Shown here: one piece after another, positions 1 through 11,467 of the stretch
Layout: every line of letters starts with the position of its first letter
How positions within the stretch are numbered: position 1 is the first letter of the stretch
From: Isoetes taiwanensis
Taxonomy: Eukaryota > Streptophyta > Lycopodiopsida > Isoetales > Isoetaceae
Direction: 5' to 3'
Length of the DNA: 64,000 nt
NCBI GenBank assembly: GCA_021234155.1
Contig: JAJEKV010000035.1
Span: 14,600,676 to 14,664,675, forward strand
Position numbers and translations under genes: made by a program
The notes under the pieces: generated by a model
The model's input: the letters and a program-made list of their open reading frames with translations, nothing else
Told to the model about the DNA's origin: nothing
The model's database searches: none

Positions 1-417
1 GATTCCACAGACTCATCAATAGCTGTTGTGGCAATGGATGGTGCTGAAGTGACAGACTCGTTTGTGAGATTGTACGAAGTTGGGAGGCGTCGACCTACAG
101 ATGACGATTCTGATCCTGATGATGCTGCAGATTCAGAAGAGGAGGAGAGTGAAGGGGAAGAAGACGAAGATAACTTGCTGGCTGATGATGATTCTGATGA
201 CATTCCTAGTAATGAGGATGATGGAGATGGCAGCGAAGATGAGGATGATGGGGATAATGAAGATGGAGACAATGATATTACTGGTGACTTCATAGAAAGC
301 AGTGATGATGACATGGTTCCAGGGGGTTTTGTAGAAATTCTTGGTGGTGACCTCAGCACGAGTGATGAAGAATCTGATGGTGAATTTGATGATGATCTTC
401 TTGCGGCTTTCCATTGA
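1..417 (+). CDS. DCAF1: C-terminal exon of a DCAF1-like CUL4-DDB1 substrate receptor (5' partial)
   Basis: The reading frame is open from base 1, so this is the end of a gene that starts to the left of the window. It ends at a TGA at 415-417. The visible 138 residues begin with the end of a folded part (RLYEVGRRRP, around residues 26-35) followed by a long acidic Asp/Glu/Ser tail and a short hydrophobic end (DDDLLAAFH). The YEVGR motif leading into an acidic tail, an ILGGD motif and a final acidic-plus-LL ending is the layout of DCAF1 (VprBP) C-termini in plants and animals. DCAF1 is a WD40 substrate receptor of nuclear CUL4-DDB1 ubiquitin ligases; the acidic tail follows the WD40 domain. The identification rests on the tail alone, because the LisH and WD40 parts lie outside the window. 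Another acidic nuclear protein is possible but less likely. Confidence 0.75.
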   Translation, partial: DSTDSSIAVVAMDGAEVTDSFVRLYEVGRRRPTDDDSDPDDAADSEEEESEGEEDEDNLLADDDSDDIPSNEDDGDGSEDEDDGDNEDGDNDITGDFIESSDDDMVPGGFVEILGGDLSTSDEESDGEFDDDLLAAFH

Positions 418-2702
418 AGTTGCCTTCTGCATGGCAATTTAACTCTGTAGCCTTAGGGCATCAGCATAGTTGGTCCAGCATGATTAGAAGAAAGCATGTT
501 TCCATCCTCAACCGTACAGAGTTGTGGATGACAGCTCTAGATTTGTACAAAGAAGAGAGTAGATAGGTCCGGCCAATGTAAAAATATAAAAAAAGCCCAA
601 TTGCTATGCTTAATTTTGGTCTCCTGTACAATGCATGCTGCATAACTCTCTGTACATGTCTTGATTACCGGAGACCAGTTTGTCCAAAGTTCCATGAAAC
701 TCTTCTGTTTGAGCAAATGCTGTAAATAAGAACAGCATTGGCAAGAATGGCCCTGTTCATGCCTGCTCTTGGCAGCATAGCCTTGGAATTCTTATCTTTG
801 CAGCTTTGCGAATGCAATTGATATTCAAGGCACAAGAGGCTGACATTCTTGCATGGTTCTAATGGGATGGAACCCCACCTGGACTGGAAACCACTACTGT
901 ATATTGTCATTTTCAGGAGGTCAATGGGTTTCCTAATATTCTGTGCATTTTGCAATTTTGAAGTTTTGCATGCCTACATGGAGATCTATCTGGAGGATCT
1001 CTCTGTAGTGTATTGTTAAATGCACTATTCTGAATACCAATATTATCAACCTAGAGGAAGTGGTATATTTTAAAATATTAGAATATCAAATAACGATCTG
1101 CGTACTTTATCTGAAGTCATAAATTGATAAATAGGACATAACCGGGGTTGGAATTATTTTTATGAACATGTGTAGAGGGTTAACGTTTCTAATCGAATGG
1201 TTTAGGGCGAAGAAGTTGCTCCTTTTTGTGTAGTTTAAAACAAGTCGTAATATGTCATTCCGACTCTGCTCAATTAGATTCATGTTATTTTATGATCAAT
1301 ATTTTTTATTCATATGAAAAATATATATTTTTTTATTTCCCAAAAATATTCATATTCTTATGAAAATATTTGCTTTAATAAATGCTAGTAATTGTAGGCA
1401 ATAATGAAGTTCTAGATATACATTACATATAGCAAATATCGTGATGGTAGGTGTATCAAATTGTTCTAAATAGGGCAATATAAATTGTATTGTATTCAAA
1501 TTTATCGTCGATTTACTTATGCAACAACTTTGATGGTAGTTAGGTGTGGGAAGCATTGTCGGTATTGCAAAGGACATTTGATAGATTTCAAATGACAATG
1601 GCATCTACAACATGCTACAAAAGTGGCATTCAGATTTTTTCTCAAAATTTCAAAGTCCCATATTGGTATTAAGACAATATTTTTGACCATTCAATGGTCA
1701 AATAGGACTTTATATCACATGTTTTTGTAGACATTCATTTAAGATATGAATTCAATAAAAATTTTTTTTCCCTTTAAGTAATGTTTTACTCAATGATTGT
1801 TGTGTAGGTTGATAAGTTGTAATGAACCCTGCAATTTGTTTGGCATGTAAAGGACTTATGTCGTTGATTAGGCAGGTGCTCTGTATTGCGAGCATAAGTA
1901 CAGATTTATTGTAGACATCCATAATCAATATATAGCACAATAACATGGGGTTCCAGGGGGATTTGTTATGGGTGCATAAATCACTATCCATGAGACCATA
2001 GACCATACCCCTAAAATATTTGAATAGATAATTATTGAAAAAAAAAACATAAATTCAATATAAAAAATAAGCATGTTAGTTTGCTGGTTGCATTGATTAA
2101 AGCATTGCTATTAGGATATTGAATTATTTTGGTAGAGGTTCGAGTCTCCGTATCTCAAAATTTGAAACCTTAAGTGAACCCGTATAGAGAGGAGTCTCGG
2201 TATTTCATATTCTAAAACCTTAGGGGAACCTGTATTCCATGTTTCAAAACCAGTCATAAATGACCATAATCGAAACAAGAGGCACCCACAGGCTTCAACA
2301 TACAATTTGGGCCATACGATGGATAGATCCGACGCTGAGATAGTCCAGGGTGCACCTCGTTTAGAATATGTAGCACAATAATAGGTTGTATATGTGAGTT
2401 GAGTCTCATATTATAACTCTTGAAAACTATACATATGGCTTGGTTGCACATTGAATAGACTTTTGAAAGATAAAATGACCAATCATAGTATATTCTCAAT
2501 TTAATGAGTTTTGAATAGCTAGTTAGTGTGTTGTTTTTTGCCATAGTGTAAGGAGCTATTGTTATTCATGTATTTCAGTTCTAAAGTGCATGCCAAAGTG
2601 CAAGTCTAAAGTGTAAGTTTAAATGTGTTCTAAGATTTGTTGACAGAATGTATTCACGCCTCCCATCCCCAAGATTTCAAAGAACATGTGAACATTAGTC
2701 TA
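418..2702. other. 3' UTR of the DCAF1-like gene and intergenic DNA
   Basis: No convincing coding sequence on either strand. The first few hundred bases are probably 3' UTR. The rest is AT-rich. Positions 2142-2240 hold two imperfect copies of a 50-bp unit starting GAGTCTC; the first is preceded by a B-box-like GGTTCGAGTCTCC. No other structure is seen. Confidence 0.5.
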
Positions 2703-2733
2703 GGGTGAAAGCGTGTACCTGGGGGACACTTTT
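2703..2733 (+). repeat. Left terminal inverted repeat
   Basis: Begins GGGTGAAAGCGTGTACCTGG and matches the right end in reverse complement, with mismatches at positions 16 and 27 only. Just inside, at about 2751-2770, a G-rich subterminal motif GGTGCTTTGGGGGTGCTT recurs almost exactly, in the same orientation, near the right end. Confidence 0.8.
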
Positions 2734-2887
2734 TATGTCCACGACATTTGGTGCTTTGGGGGTGCTTAGTACTTTCCCATGAAAATTTTCGGCCCTTCAA
2801 GAACTAGGGTTTGACGTGCTGTTCATATTTCTCATGGAAAGCCCGCGCAGGAGAGAGCTTCAAATCCTCTCCAATTTAGGAAGTTAG

Positions 2888-5800
2888 TTGGCCATGTCAT
2901 CGATCCAACTTCAGATGCTAGTTCTCCCGCTCTGCCCGATTCTACCGTCTCCCTTTCGAAATGGACAATTCTTGGTTTTTTCATTTTTTCATTTCAGAAA
3001 TTGTATGGATCTGGTTGCAAGCTATGCTGCTGAATTTGCATCTCGATTTGGAGGCCAGGATCCAGAACAACTTGCTTCCAGTTTGGGAATTGACATCCAA
3101 GATAGAATTCCAAATTTTAACGTGGAGGAAGAGGAAGATTGTTGCAATGGCATGCAATTTCGAAATTCCATCAATGCAGTGTCCGAGGTGGTCTTATCTC
3201 CAATTTTCGATGAGAAGGTTCCGGAAATCCCGAGGTATGCTTGGTTGAGTGCAAGAAAGTTTGCAATTGCATTTCTCCCTAATATTGCATGCGAGAAGTA
3301 TGATTTTATCCGCTAAAAGAAAGTTGCGAGAGAAAGAGGAAGAGGGAATTTGAAAAGTTACCAGTAGAAGCAAAAGAGAAGAAGGACAAGACCAAGGACA
3401 GTGACCACTAGGCGTAAAACAAAAGCATGCTAAAAACATTGTAGATCACATCAACAATGTATGCCCGAAGATACATCCTGGCGATAGAAAAGAAATCATA
3501 TCCGAGCAACCCGAACACCTACATGAGTTTGGGATCATTGGAAACAGGAAATTACAAGTATATCAACATGTTGTTGAGAATATGAAGGAGACTCTTCAAG
3601 CTAGTAAACGTGCTAGGACACAGGACATCAATCAAGCACGGGCATCCACCTTGATGATGGCTGTTAATGGATCTACCAACCGGACAATGATTTGCAAAGG
3701 TTTTGAACATGAGGAGAAAGGCGCGGTGTATGCCGCATTGGACAGAGAAAGTTTACATGAATTTGGAGGCCCGTGGTCTATGTTCAAAAGGAAATGCAGA
3801 GATCGATCGGCTATCGGATGAAGATCGCGAAAAGGTATACAACTTTTGGATTTCTGAAACTAGGGTCTGTCCAAATAAAAGGCAGGTTATGAAATTGAGA
3901 AGGAATAATAACGGTGATAAGATTGCTAAGCCGTATAACCTGCAGCCACTTCATTACTTGGAAGAGAGTCAGGTATGTAATTGCTTCCTTGTTTTCACAA
4001 TAAAAAGCTTCTCTCATTCTTATATTGTTTATTACATTTCAGGTCACATTTTATAAGAAATTTAAGCATCAATATCCAGAGATGAAAATAGGTCTCAGGT
4101 TGTTTGAGACTTTGAAGCCCAAGTTTGTGAAAAGGCTTAAAGAGAGGGAAACATGTTGCTGCATATACCACATGAGAATGGAATTTGTTAGGCAGGCAAT
4201 CAACAAGCTAAGACAAGATTCTAACACCCATGGTTCCAGGTGTACATGCAAATGTAATGTCTGTGGTCCAGGCCCAATATGTGCAGCGAGCAATCATACT
4301 TTCAATAGTGTAAGTGAAATGTGGAAAACTATGGTGTGTCCTAAGGATGAAACCGCAGATTGGTATAAGTCTACTTGTTTGACCATGGACGCAATGCTTG
4401 TGGTGCGAAATCATTCCAAAGATGTCCCAAAGAGAAGCGCAAGTCAATTAAGCTTGATTGGAAGAACTTGAGAAGGTTAGCATTCCATTAGTTGCATGCA
4501 TTGATTACCTTAATTTGATTATGACTTTTATTTGATATGGTTTAGATTAGCCATGAAGAGATGATTTAATTTATCTTGTGGTGGTTTAAATTTAGCTAAT
4601 TTATCTTGTGGTGGTTTAATTTATCTTGTGGTGGTTTATCTTTAGCTAGTTCGTGTAGGTTATTTGATCTTATAAGGTTGCATGTGCCTAAGTATTGATG
4701 GGGTTGCTGCTGTAAGTGTTGCATGTGCTTAAGTATTGATAGGGGTTCTTCTTTGTAAGTGTTGCTTACACAGGATAGGGATAAGACATGCATACCGGGT
4801 AGCCAAGTAAATTATGGCCTGCATAGGGATAAGACATGCATATAGGGTAGGCAAGTAAATTATGGCCAGGGATAAGTTTAGGATAAATAAGAGTAAATGT
4901 TGCTTTTCCAAGGTAATATGCTGACATCAAATTTGCTCTTATATTGCAGACAACAGAAACCTATGTAAAGGATACAAGCAAAGGGGGGAAGCCAGTAGTC
5001 ACCACGAAGGATGTTATGAAGTTGGCTTACAAGAGCACATCATTACATGAATTTATGGAGCATGCTGATGCAGTTATCAAACAATTCATTCCCCATAACT
5101 ATACGGCAAGGTGGCGAGGGCGTACCCGGTTTAAGGAATGTTTGCAAACATTCCCAAAGGATACTGTTGTATCTGTTATAGACTTTGCGGAAAACTATAC
5201 GTTCAAAATTCAGCAGGAAATCCAGACAATGCATTGGAGGAATGATCAATGTTCTATACTAGTGCACATTACTTACAGACATGCCAAGAAAGTCGAGACT
5301 CCAAACCTTCTAATTGGCGATCGTAAGTTGGTGAAAGAGACCCACTTCTACATATCAGATGATCGAAAGCATGATAGCTTATTCGTACAACACTGCCTCC
5401 AGAAGCATGCCAACTACTTGAAGGAAAAAGGTATATGCTATTCAAATCATGTATTTTGGTCTGATGGTTGCGCAGCGCAATTCAAGTCCTCCAGAGCCTT
5501 CTATCACTTAGGAAGATTTTATCAATCTAATGCAATAAAGATTTCGTGGAATTTCTTTGCATCTTGCCATGGCAAGGGAGAGCATGACGGTGCTGGTGCC
5601 GTCATAAAGAGGATACTTACAAGTGAAATGTTAAAGAGGGACGGCACGCCTCTAAGGAATGCGGAGGATGTTGTACAATTCTTGAATTGGTATTTCCAAG
5701 TGAAAAGAGGTGTCAAAGACACTTTAATCATTAGGTATGATCAAATTCTAGGACTTCACAAACATGCTTGTATGTGTGTGCGTTTTACTAATTGTGATCA

Positions 5801-6669
5801 ATGTCCTGCACAGGGTATTTTGGCTCATAAAGTTAGGTGAGGTGTGCAGGGAAGTGACATATGACTGTGACACCTTGAAGGGCACAAAAAACATTCATAC
5901 CATCAGGCCAATCTGCCAAAACAGACCTACCATGGTGGCCCACAGACCTCTATCTTGCTTTTGTACTAGCTGCTGGATGGGATTATGGAATAGGTGCAAG
6001 CACATAAAGAGATTGAAACGTTATACATATTCTGAATTGAAGCCTGAGATAATGCAGGAGGATACACCAGTCACTCATGTGCAATATGAAGGAGATAACC
6101 AGTGGAAAGCAGAACTTGTACAAGTTGGAGACAATTTTGTCATTAATGCAGAAGCCAACAATGCAGAGAATGTTGATTTCTGGATTGTAAAATGCACAGA
6201 AGCCAAGCACATGGTAGAAATAGCATTCAAGGATCAGTGGGGATCAAAATTCAGTAGACAAGAGGTCATTGTAACCGGCAAGTTCTACAAGTATATTGGC
6301 GAAGGTAGATACGAGCTGTTAAGCCATATGCCAGATGTGAATTGCTATTCACATCTCGTAATATCTGCAAACGTAGAGTTACTTGCTGATTTAGGTGAAG
6401 ATAATGTGTACCATTTACCTCTAGCAGCACATGAGCATATCATGGATTCCTTGCCACCACCAGATTCTGAGACATTAGCCCTTGGCAGTTCCAAGACAAG
6501 AAAGAAGACACTTGAAAGAAGAGAGGACATTCTAAATGCTGTGCGGAAGAAGGTAGTAGCTAGAAAAAAGGTAGTTGGAAAGAAGAAGGTTGGGAAGAAG
6601 AAGGCAGTTGCAGTGAAGTCTAAGACAGTTGCAAGGAATTCCAAATCCAAAAGTAGTTCAGGTTTGTAG
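2888..6669 (+). pseudogene. DDE-like transposase gene of the TIR element, frames interrupted
   Basis: The coding path runs through several frames. A short N-terminal stretch (about 3001-3234) precedes a basic Lys/Arg-rich segment. Then comes YNFW...TRVCPNK (about 3840-3900), a clear phase-0 intron at 3973-4042 (GTATGT...TTCAG), a Cys-rich region (CKCNVCG, about 4229-4300) and, after a further intron ending about 4949, the catalytic-looking core. In that core DFAENY lies at 5181, SDG...QFK at 5460 and HGKGEHDGAG at 5568. The two Asp and the Glu are spaced so that 38 residues separate the last pair (a DD38E triad, inferred). The C-terminal part (5841-6669) has a Cys-rich patch and ends in repeated KKVGKKK, a likely nuclear-localisation and DNA-binding tail. 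Frame slips occur near 3400, 3795, 4392 and 5830; at least one (3795) is beside an A-run, so some may be sequencing errors. The start is not resolved. Confidence 0.7.
3973..4042 (+). other. Intron in the transposase gene
   Basis: GTATGT donor and a T-rich tract ending TTTCAG acceptor, 70 bp, phase 0. It joins ...LEESQ to VTFYKKF... in frame. The intron shows that the element's transposase is expressed through host splicing. Confidence 0.65.
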
Positions 6670-7590
6670 TGATCGTGTTGTGATTTCTGGCTTTTCAATT
6701 TCTTGTAATTCATTCATATTATTTTGGCAGGCAAATGCAGATGATTGTTTCACAGGTGAAGTTGGCAGGTATCTTGTTTCACAGGTGCAAGTTTTATTAA
6801 ATGAGAATGACCTGAACATGAAAATGTGCCACGGATTGTTTTAGGAGGAGTGTTAGACTATTGATTCTATATGTGTGACATGTACATGCATGTACATGTA
6901 CTTGTACAGGTGCTGCCTATTTATTCTGTAACATATCATTTTATTAAAGGAACAGTTCGGTCATTTTGTTGCAATTGTATCCAAATGATAATACTTCTTA
7001 TGCAGCAGCTATGGTCATTGGTTGTGCACTCAGACCATGTTAATGGTCATTATATATCCAGGTTTAAAAGCTCTGTGCCAAAGCCATAGATCAAATTTAA
7101 TGCTGTAGAAAAAAGGCAGTTGGAAAGAAGAAGGTTGGGAAGAAGAAGGCAGTTGGAATGAAGTCATATATTTTTAGAGGTGCAGGTTACATTGAATAGG
7201 TTGCTGAAAATTATATCTGCAGGTCAGGAAGTGCATCATCGATGGTGGCATTGTGGCCATGAGGACATGATATTAGCCCTGGATGATCTTTAAATGCCAG
7301 AATGACCTGAACATGAATGTGCCACAGATTGTTTTAGGGGGAGTGTTAGACTACATGCATGTACATGTACTTGTACAGGTGCTGCCTATTTATTCTGTAA
7401 CATATCATTTTATTAAAGGAACAGTTCGGTCATTGCTCCTCTCATTGATCCTAAATGTTAAAATGTAAAATTAGCACGAAAGCAGATCATGAGGCGAAGG
7501 CAAAGGAAAAGCCTGGTAGAGATCATTTGTTGCAATTGTATCCAAATGATACTTCTTATGCAGCACCTATGGTCATTGGGTCTCACTGTA
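6572..7590 (+). repeat. Tandem partial duplication of the transposase 3' end and downstream DNA
   Basis: The Lys-codon-rich stretch at 6572-6640 recurs at 7107-7165. The following non-coding DNA recurs in the same order: the block around 6803-6966 matches 7299-7435, and the block at 6965-7037 matches 7527-7590. Copies differ by small indels (for example an extra ATGTGTGACATG-containing insert in the first). Only the first copy continues a reading frame. Confidence 0.75.
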
Positions 7591-7860
7591 GATAGTCGAA
7601 AATCTTGTGTCACGCAAAGAGTCCTGTATATGTAATATCTATCATATTTGTACATTTGGCAATACTACAGTAGTGCAGGCCTTTTTAACGGTGGTCTTTG
7701 GGAATAGGTACCATGTTGCTGAGATTCAGGGGAAGTGTGTTCGGTAAGCGATTTGTTGCTGTTAAAGGGTCACGAGTTTGTAGAAAACAATGTCCTGTTT
7801 AAGAGACATCCTTTTCATCCATGCAATTACCTTGTAGGGCTTGTAGAACAAAAATAGCTT
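7591..7860. other. Spacer inside the transposon, nothing recognised
   Basis: Non-coding stretch between the duplicated segment and the tandem array. No gene or structured repeat is seen. Confidence 0.5.
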
Positions 7861-8622
7861 CTAAGACCTTAATGTCATTTTCTAGCCACGTGGCATGATT
7901 GAGGCGTGCCACATGGCATTCTTACCCTGTTGGCATGTCCTAGCGCTGGAGGCATGTTCAAAGTGACCACATGGCATATTTGGCACTTAACAAAAAAAAA
8001 ATTACATTAGAACCATTTGAAACCAAATCAACCATGTGGTCAAATTTATATGTAATCCTCTAAGACCTTAATGTCATTTTCTAGCCACGTGGCATGATTG
8101 AGGCGCGCCACATGGCATTCTTACCCTGTTGGCATGTCCTAGCGCTGGAGGCATGTTCAAAGTGACCACATGGCATATTTGGCACTTAACAAAAAAAAAA
8201 TTACATTAGAACCATTTGAAACCAAATCTATATGTAATCCTCTAAGACCTTAATGTCATTTTCTAGCCACGTGGCATGATTGAGGCACGCCACATGGCAT
8301 TCTTACCCAGTTGGCATGTCCTAGCGATGGAGGCATGTTCAAAGTGACCACATGGCATGTTTGGCACTAAAACCAAAGAAAAAATTACATTAACCATTTG
8401 AAACCAATTCAACCATGTGGTCAAATTTATGTAATCTTCTAAGACCTTAATGTCATTTTGTAGCCACGTGGCATGATTGAGGTTCACCACATGGCATTCT
8501 CACCCAGTTGGCATGTCTTAGCGATGGAGGCATGTTCAAAGTGACCACATGGCATGTTTGGCACTAAAACCAAAAAAAAAATTACATTAACCATAGCCAT
8601 GTCTTAAAAATTATGTAATCTT
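7861..8622. repeat. Four-unit tandem array, units 182-199 bp
   Basis: Units start at 7861, 8060, 8242 and 8439 with CTAAGACCTTAATGTCATTT; a truncated fifth start is at 8623. Each unit contains a perfect 10-bp palindrome GCCACGTGGC with a CACGTG (G-box) core, a second CCACATGGC motif, and a poly(A) stretch before ATTACATTA. Unit lengths vary through loss of a short AACCATGTGGTC-containing block. The array lies midway between the two convergent genes of the transposon. Confidence 0.9.
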
Positions 8623-9451
8623 CTAAGACCATAGCCATGGCAACATTGTAATTCATAGCCATGGCAACATTGCATTTGCTTTAATCATGGATGGTGTCTT
8701 CTTTTATTTTTAGTCGTCCCTCAACTTTGTGGATAGCCTTGTTTCAAATGTTATTTGTCGACCTTTATTGAATGAGATCAAATGTTGTTTTCCTTTATTT
8801 GCTTATCAAATGATAAGCAAATACTCCTTCAAGCAGATGGGGAACATATGGGATTTCTACCTGCAACATTTAAAATTCTTCCTGGTGCTATCAATTTGTA
8901 TCCCTGGTGCAAAGTTATTTCAAGCACGGCTAAAGGTTAGGTTGCTAAGCAGAGATGGCTTTTAGATGGCGCTTGTGAAGTTTGAGCTTCATAGTTTGAT
9001 GCTAGTACCAAGAGGCTAGTACCACTGTTTCCTTCATTTCCCCTGTTTTGCAATATAGAATAGCAACATACAGATCATACAAATCTGCAGGTCATGCCTT
9101 GCTCATCTTTAACCAGTGAACCAAGCATAATAAAAAACATAGTTTATAGCCAAAAGGAACTTATTTCCCTGCCAAAAAAGACAACTGCATTATTTTGCAC
9201 TTTCAACACTTATCCATCAGACTGCTTTCAAAATCCAAAATTTGATTGAACCAAATATGATGGCATATTAGTCAAATGACCAACTATGTCAAAACATGGC
9301 ATTTCTTGCACTAACAAGTGTATTATAGAGCACTATAAACATCAGGGCAGCAAAATTGGATGGATTTACAAAGGGTTTGGCTGATTTCTTTACAGCAGTG
9401 ACATTTCTCAGCCTAAAGATACCTGCACTAGCATACTTTAACTGAGGAAAA
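8623..9451. other. Spacer downstream of the tandem array
   Basis: Begins with two copies of CATAGCCATGGCAACATTG (about 8630-8680). The remainder is AT-rich with no coding pattern on either strand; it includes the 3' flank of the RING gene. Confidence 0.5.
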
Positions 9452-11467
9452 TTAACAGCCGATGTTCTTTGTAAATTGCTCCAGAGTCATGTCCCCATCT
9501 TCATCTGATTCCGTATCAGATTCATTTGCAGGCAAATGTGGACTGCCACCACGGACGGGACATTGAATTTCATCAGCTGTAGCAGAAGGCACGATAGGGT
9601 CCGGAACATGCAAGGGTGACCTGCCACCACGGATGGGAGATTGAATTTCATCAGCTGTAGCAGAAGGCATGATACGGTCTGGATCATGCAAAGGTGAACT
9701 GTGACCATGGAAGGGAGATTGAATTTCATCGGCTGCAGCAGCAGAAGGTAAGATAGGGTCTGTACCATGTAAAAGTGGACTTCCAGAGGTAAAGTTGTGA
9801 ATTGAAGCATGAAAATTTGTAAAGCCAATAGGATTCTGGTTCGTGCATGGCCAATCAGCTACCTGGGTTGGAAACCATAACTTCTTTATTTGACTAGAGT
9901 TCCAAGACTCTGCTTGATTCGAGCAACCTGTACCTGCCATTCACAATAGTTTTAAATTACATGCTAATGTACTAGAAGTTTTGAAATAAAACATCAATGT
10001 GTTCTCTACTAACCTACTGTATTTTCAGTGCTTGCAGCAGCAATTGTTGTTGCGTTCGAAGTCTTCTTCATGCTAGCAGGAGCAGTTGGTTGAGAGTCCA
10101 TAGGTTTTTCAGTGTTTGCAGCTTTCTTTTTCCTCTGATTAACCCTTGGCTTCTTTACCTTTCTTTGCTTCTGTCTTGTAGCAGGTGCATCAGAAATATT
10201 TGGAGGTCTGAAGCGTTTTGGTACGCCCTTTCTTCCAACTTTCACATGTGGTGGAGCTTGATCAGGTGGTTCCTGCTCCGTTGGAGCTTCATTAGGTGGT
10301 TCTTGCTCTATTGGAGCTTCATCGGGTGGAACTTCCTCGACCCCTATAATTTCTTCTCCTGCAATTTATCTTAGTATGATACCACTAGTCGGCATAGTGA
10401 AATTTTAGGGGAAGGCAGCTTACCTATTTGAGTAACTTTAGCTTCCAGACCTCTCGTATTATCTTCCACACCTGCTTAATATGTCTTAGTACAAATGCAA
10501 AGAAATACCAAGCTAAATACTAAACACTTACTCAAACCTCGCTGCTCCAAATCAGCGTCTTCGTTTTCAGCAAATCCCTCGTTCTCTCCTTGTGATTTCT
10601 TCAACCGTTTGTGTTGTTTTTCTTTTCCTGCATACTTTCAATTAAATAATCCAGCTATTGAACATATATAAAATATTAAACTAACCTTTGAAAGGGCTTG
10701 TCATGGATCGAGTTTGTGGACGTCTCTTTACTGGTAATTTCTGAGGAGATTCAACAACTTCATCGTTAATATGACTACATGTACCTTTAGTGGCCACAGT
10801 CTCAGTATCTTCTTCATCCTCCACGTTAGGTACAAAATTTACGTAACCCAGCTCCGAATACAAGTCTGTTGGCAGCTCTAGGTTGCAAACATTACATTGC
10901 AAGTTCTGCATGCACTTCTGGAAGCACCATAAGTGGAACTTGTGTCCACATTGGAGCTGTACATGCATGGCAAAATTGATACTAAATGCCATGCCACAAA
11001 CTACACATCCACTTGTATCGTCAACAACGGTCCAATTTCCAGGAGAAGGCCTGATCAATGTGGTGGTAAGGAATGAAGACCTCAAATGTTGCAGGTTTGC
11101 TAGTTTGGTTTTCAGATCATCTTGCTTTTCCTGCTTATAAGTAATTAATGCACTTAGCCGTCTTATCTGTGCTTCTATATCTGGCCGAATGTCTGCCTCC
11201 TGTTTTTTCTTCAAAATGGTGAGCAGGGAAAGACCTAGTGCACATTCTTCATCAGATTTTTGCTTCAAAGCTGCATCTTCATCTGGGCAAATATCTTTCA
11301 AGCTTTGTAGATCGTTCTTAATTTCTCGTATATCTAATGAAATTGATGTAGCTGCAAGGTCATACCCTTGCAAAATTCCATTCACACCGACCAATTCGGG
11401 TTTGCTTTTCTTTGAGTTCAAGCTCTAATAAAGCAAGCGCATCATCAGGACATTTAAGTCTGCGCCT
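9452..11467 (-). CDS. RING-H2 finger protein carried by the TIR transposon (5' end unresolved)
   Basis: Five exons can be joined on the - strand: 11467-10686, 10627-10532, 10471-10424, 10358-10014 and 9933-9452. All four introns are GT-AG, 58-80 bp and phase 1, and the frame stays open to the stop, giving about 568 readable residues. The first part is a coiled-coil-rich segment. A RING-H2 follows at about residues 139-190 of the readable frame: CVVC, 15 residues, CGHKFHLWC, 9 residues, CNVC, which is exact RING spacing. Then come basic segments (KRRPQTRS; RKVKKPRVNQRKKK), a PPDEAP/EQEPP repeat, and three copies of a ~29-residue repeat built on DEIQSP...SPLH.PD.I.PSA. The tail is acidic (SDTESDEDGD). 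RING proteins of this type are usually E3 ubiquitin ligases; that role here is inference. At about 11400-11412 the coil continues upstream in another frame (ALLELELKEKQ), implying a one-base slip; an acceptor is visible at 11468. The initiator exon was not found; a short coding-like stretch lies at 11588-11755. Confidence 0.75.

Noticed and set aside
133-432. 99-codon frame on the - strand opposite the DCAF1-like exon
   Set aside because: It is the complement of the acidic GAT/GAA-rich exon and has no features of its own.
3400-5840. Programmed frameshifting in the transposase
   Set aside because: Four slips of differing direction without shared slippery site or pseudoknot; decay or sequencing error is more likely.
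5815-5849. A mini-intron (22 or 35 bases) to explain the frame change at about 5830
   Set aside because: GT and AG are present but the length is below any plausible plant intron; a one- or two-base indel is simpler.
7861-8622. Regularly spaced repeats as a CRISPR-like array
   Set aside because: Whole 182-199-bp units are repeated with no unique spacers, and the context is a plant nuclear transposon.
9487-9828. Alternative - strand frame with repeats (MKFNLPS, LSCLLLQ)
   Set aside because: Shadow of the DEIQSP repeat exon, which joins upstream exons in phase; the repeats appear in this frame only because the DNA is repeated.
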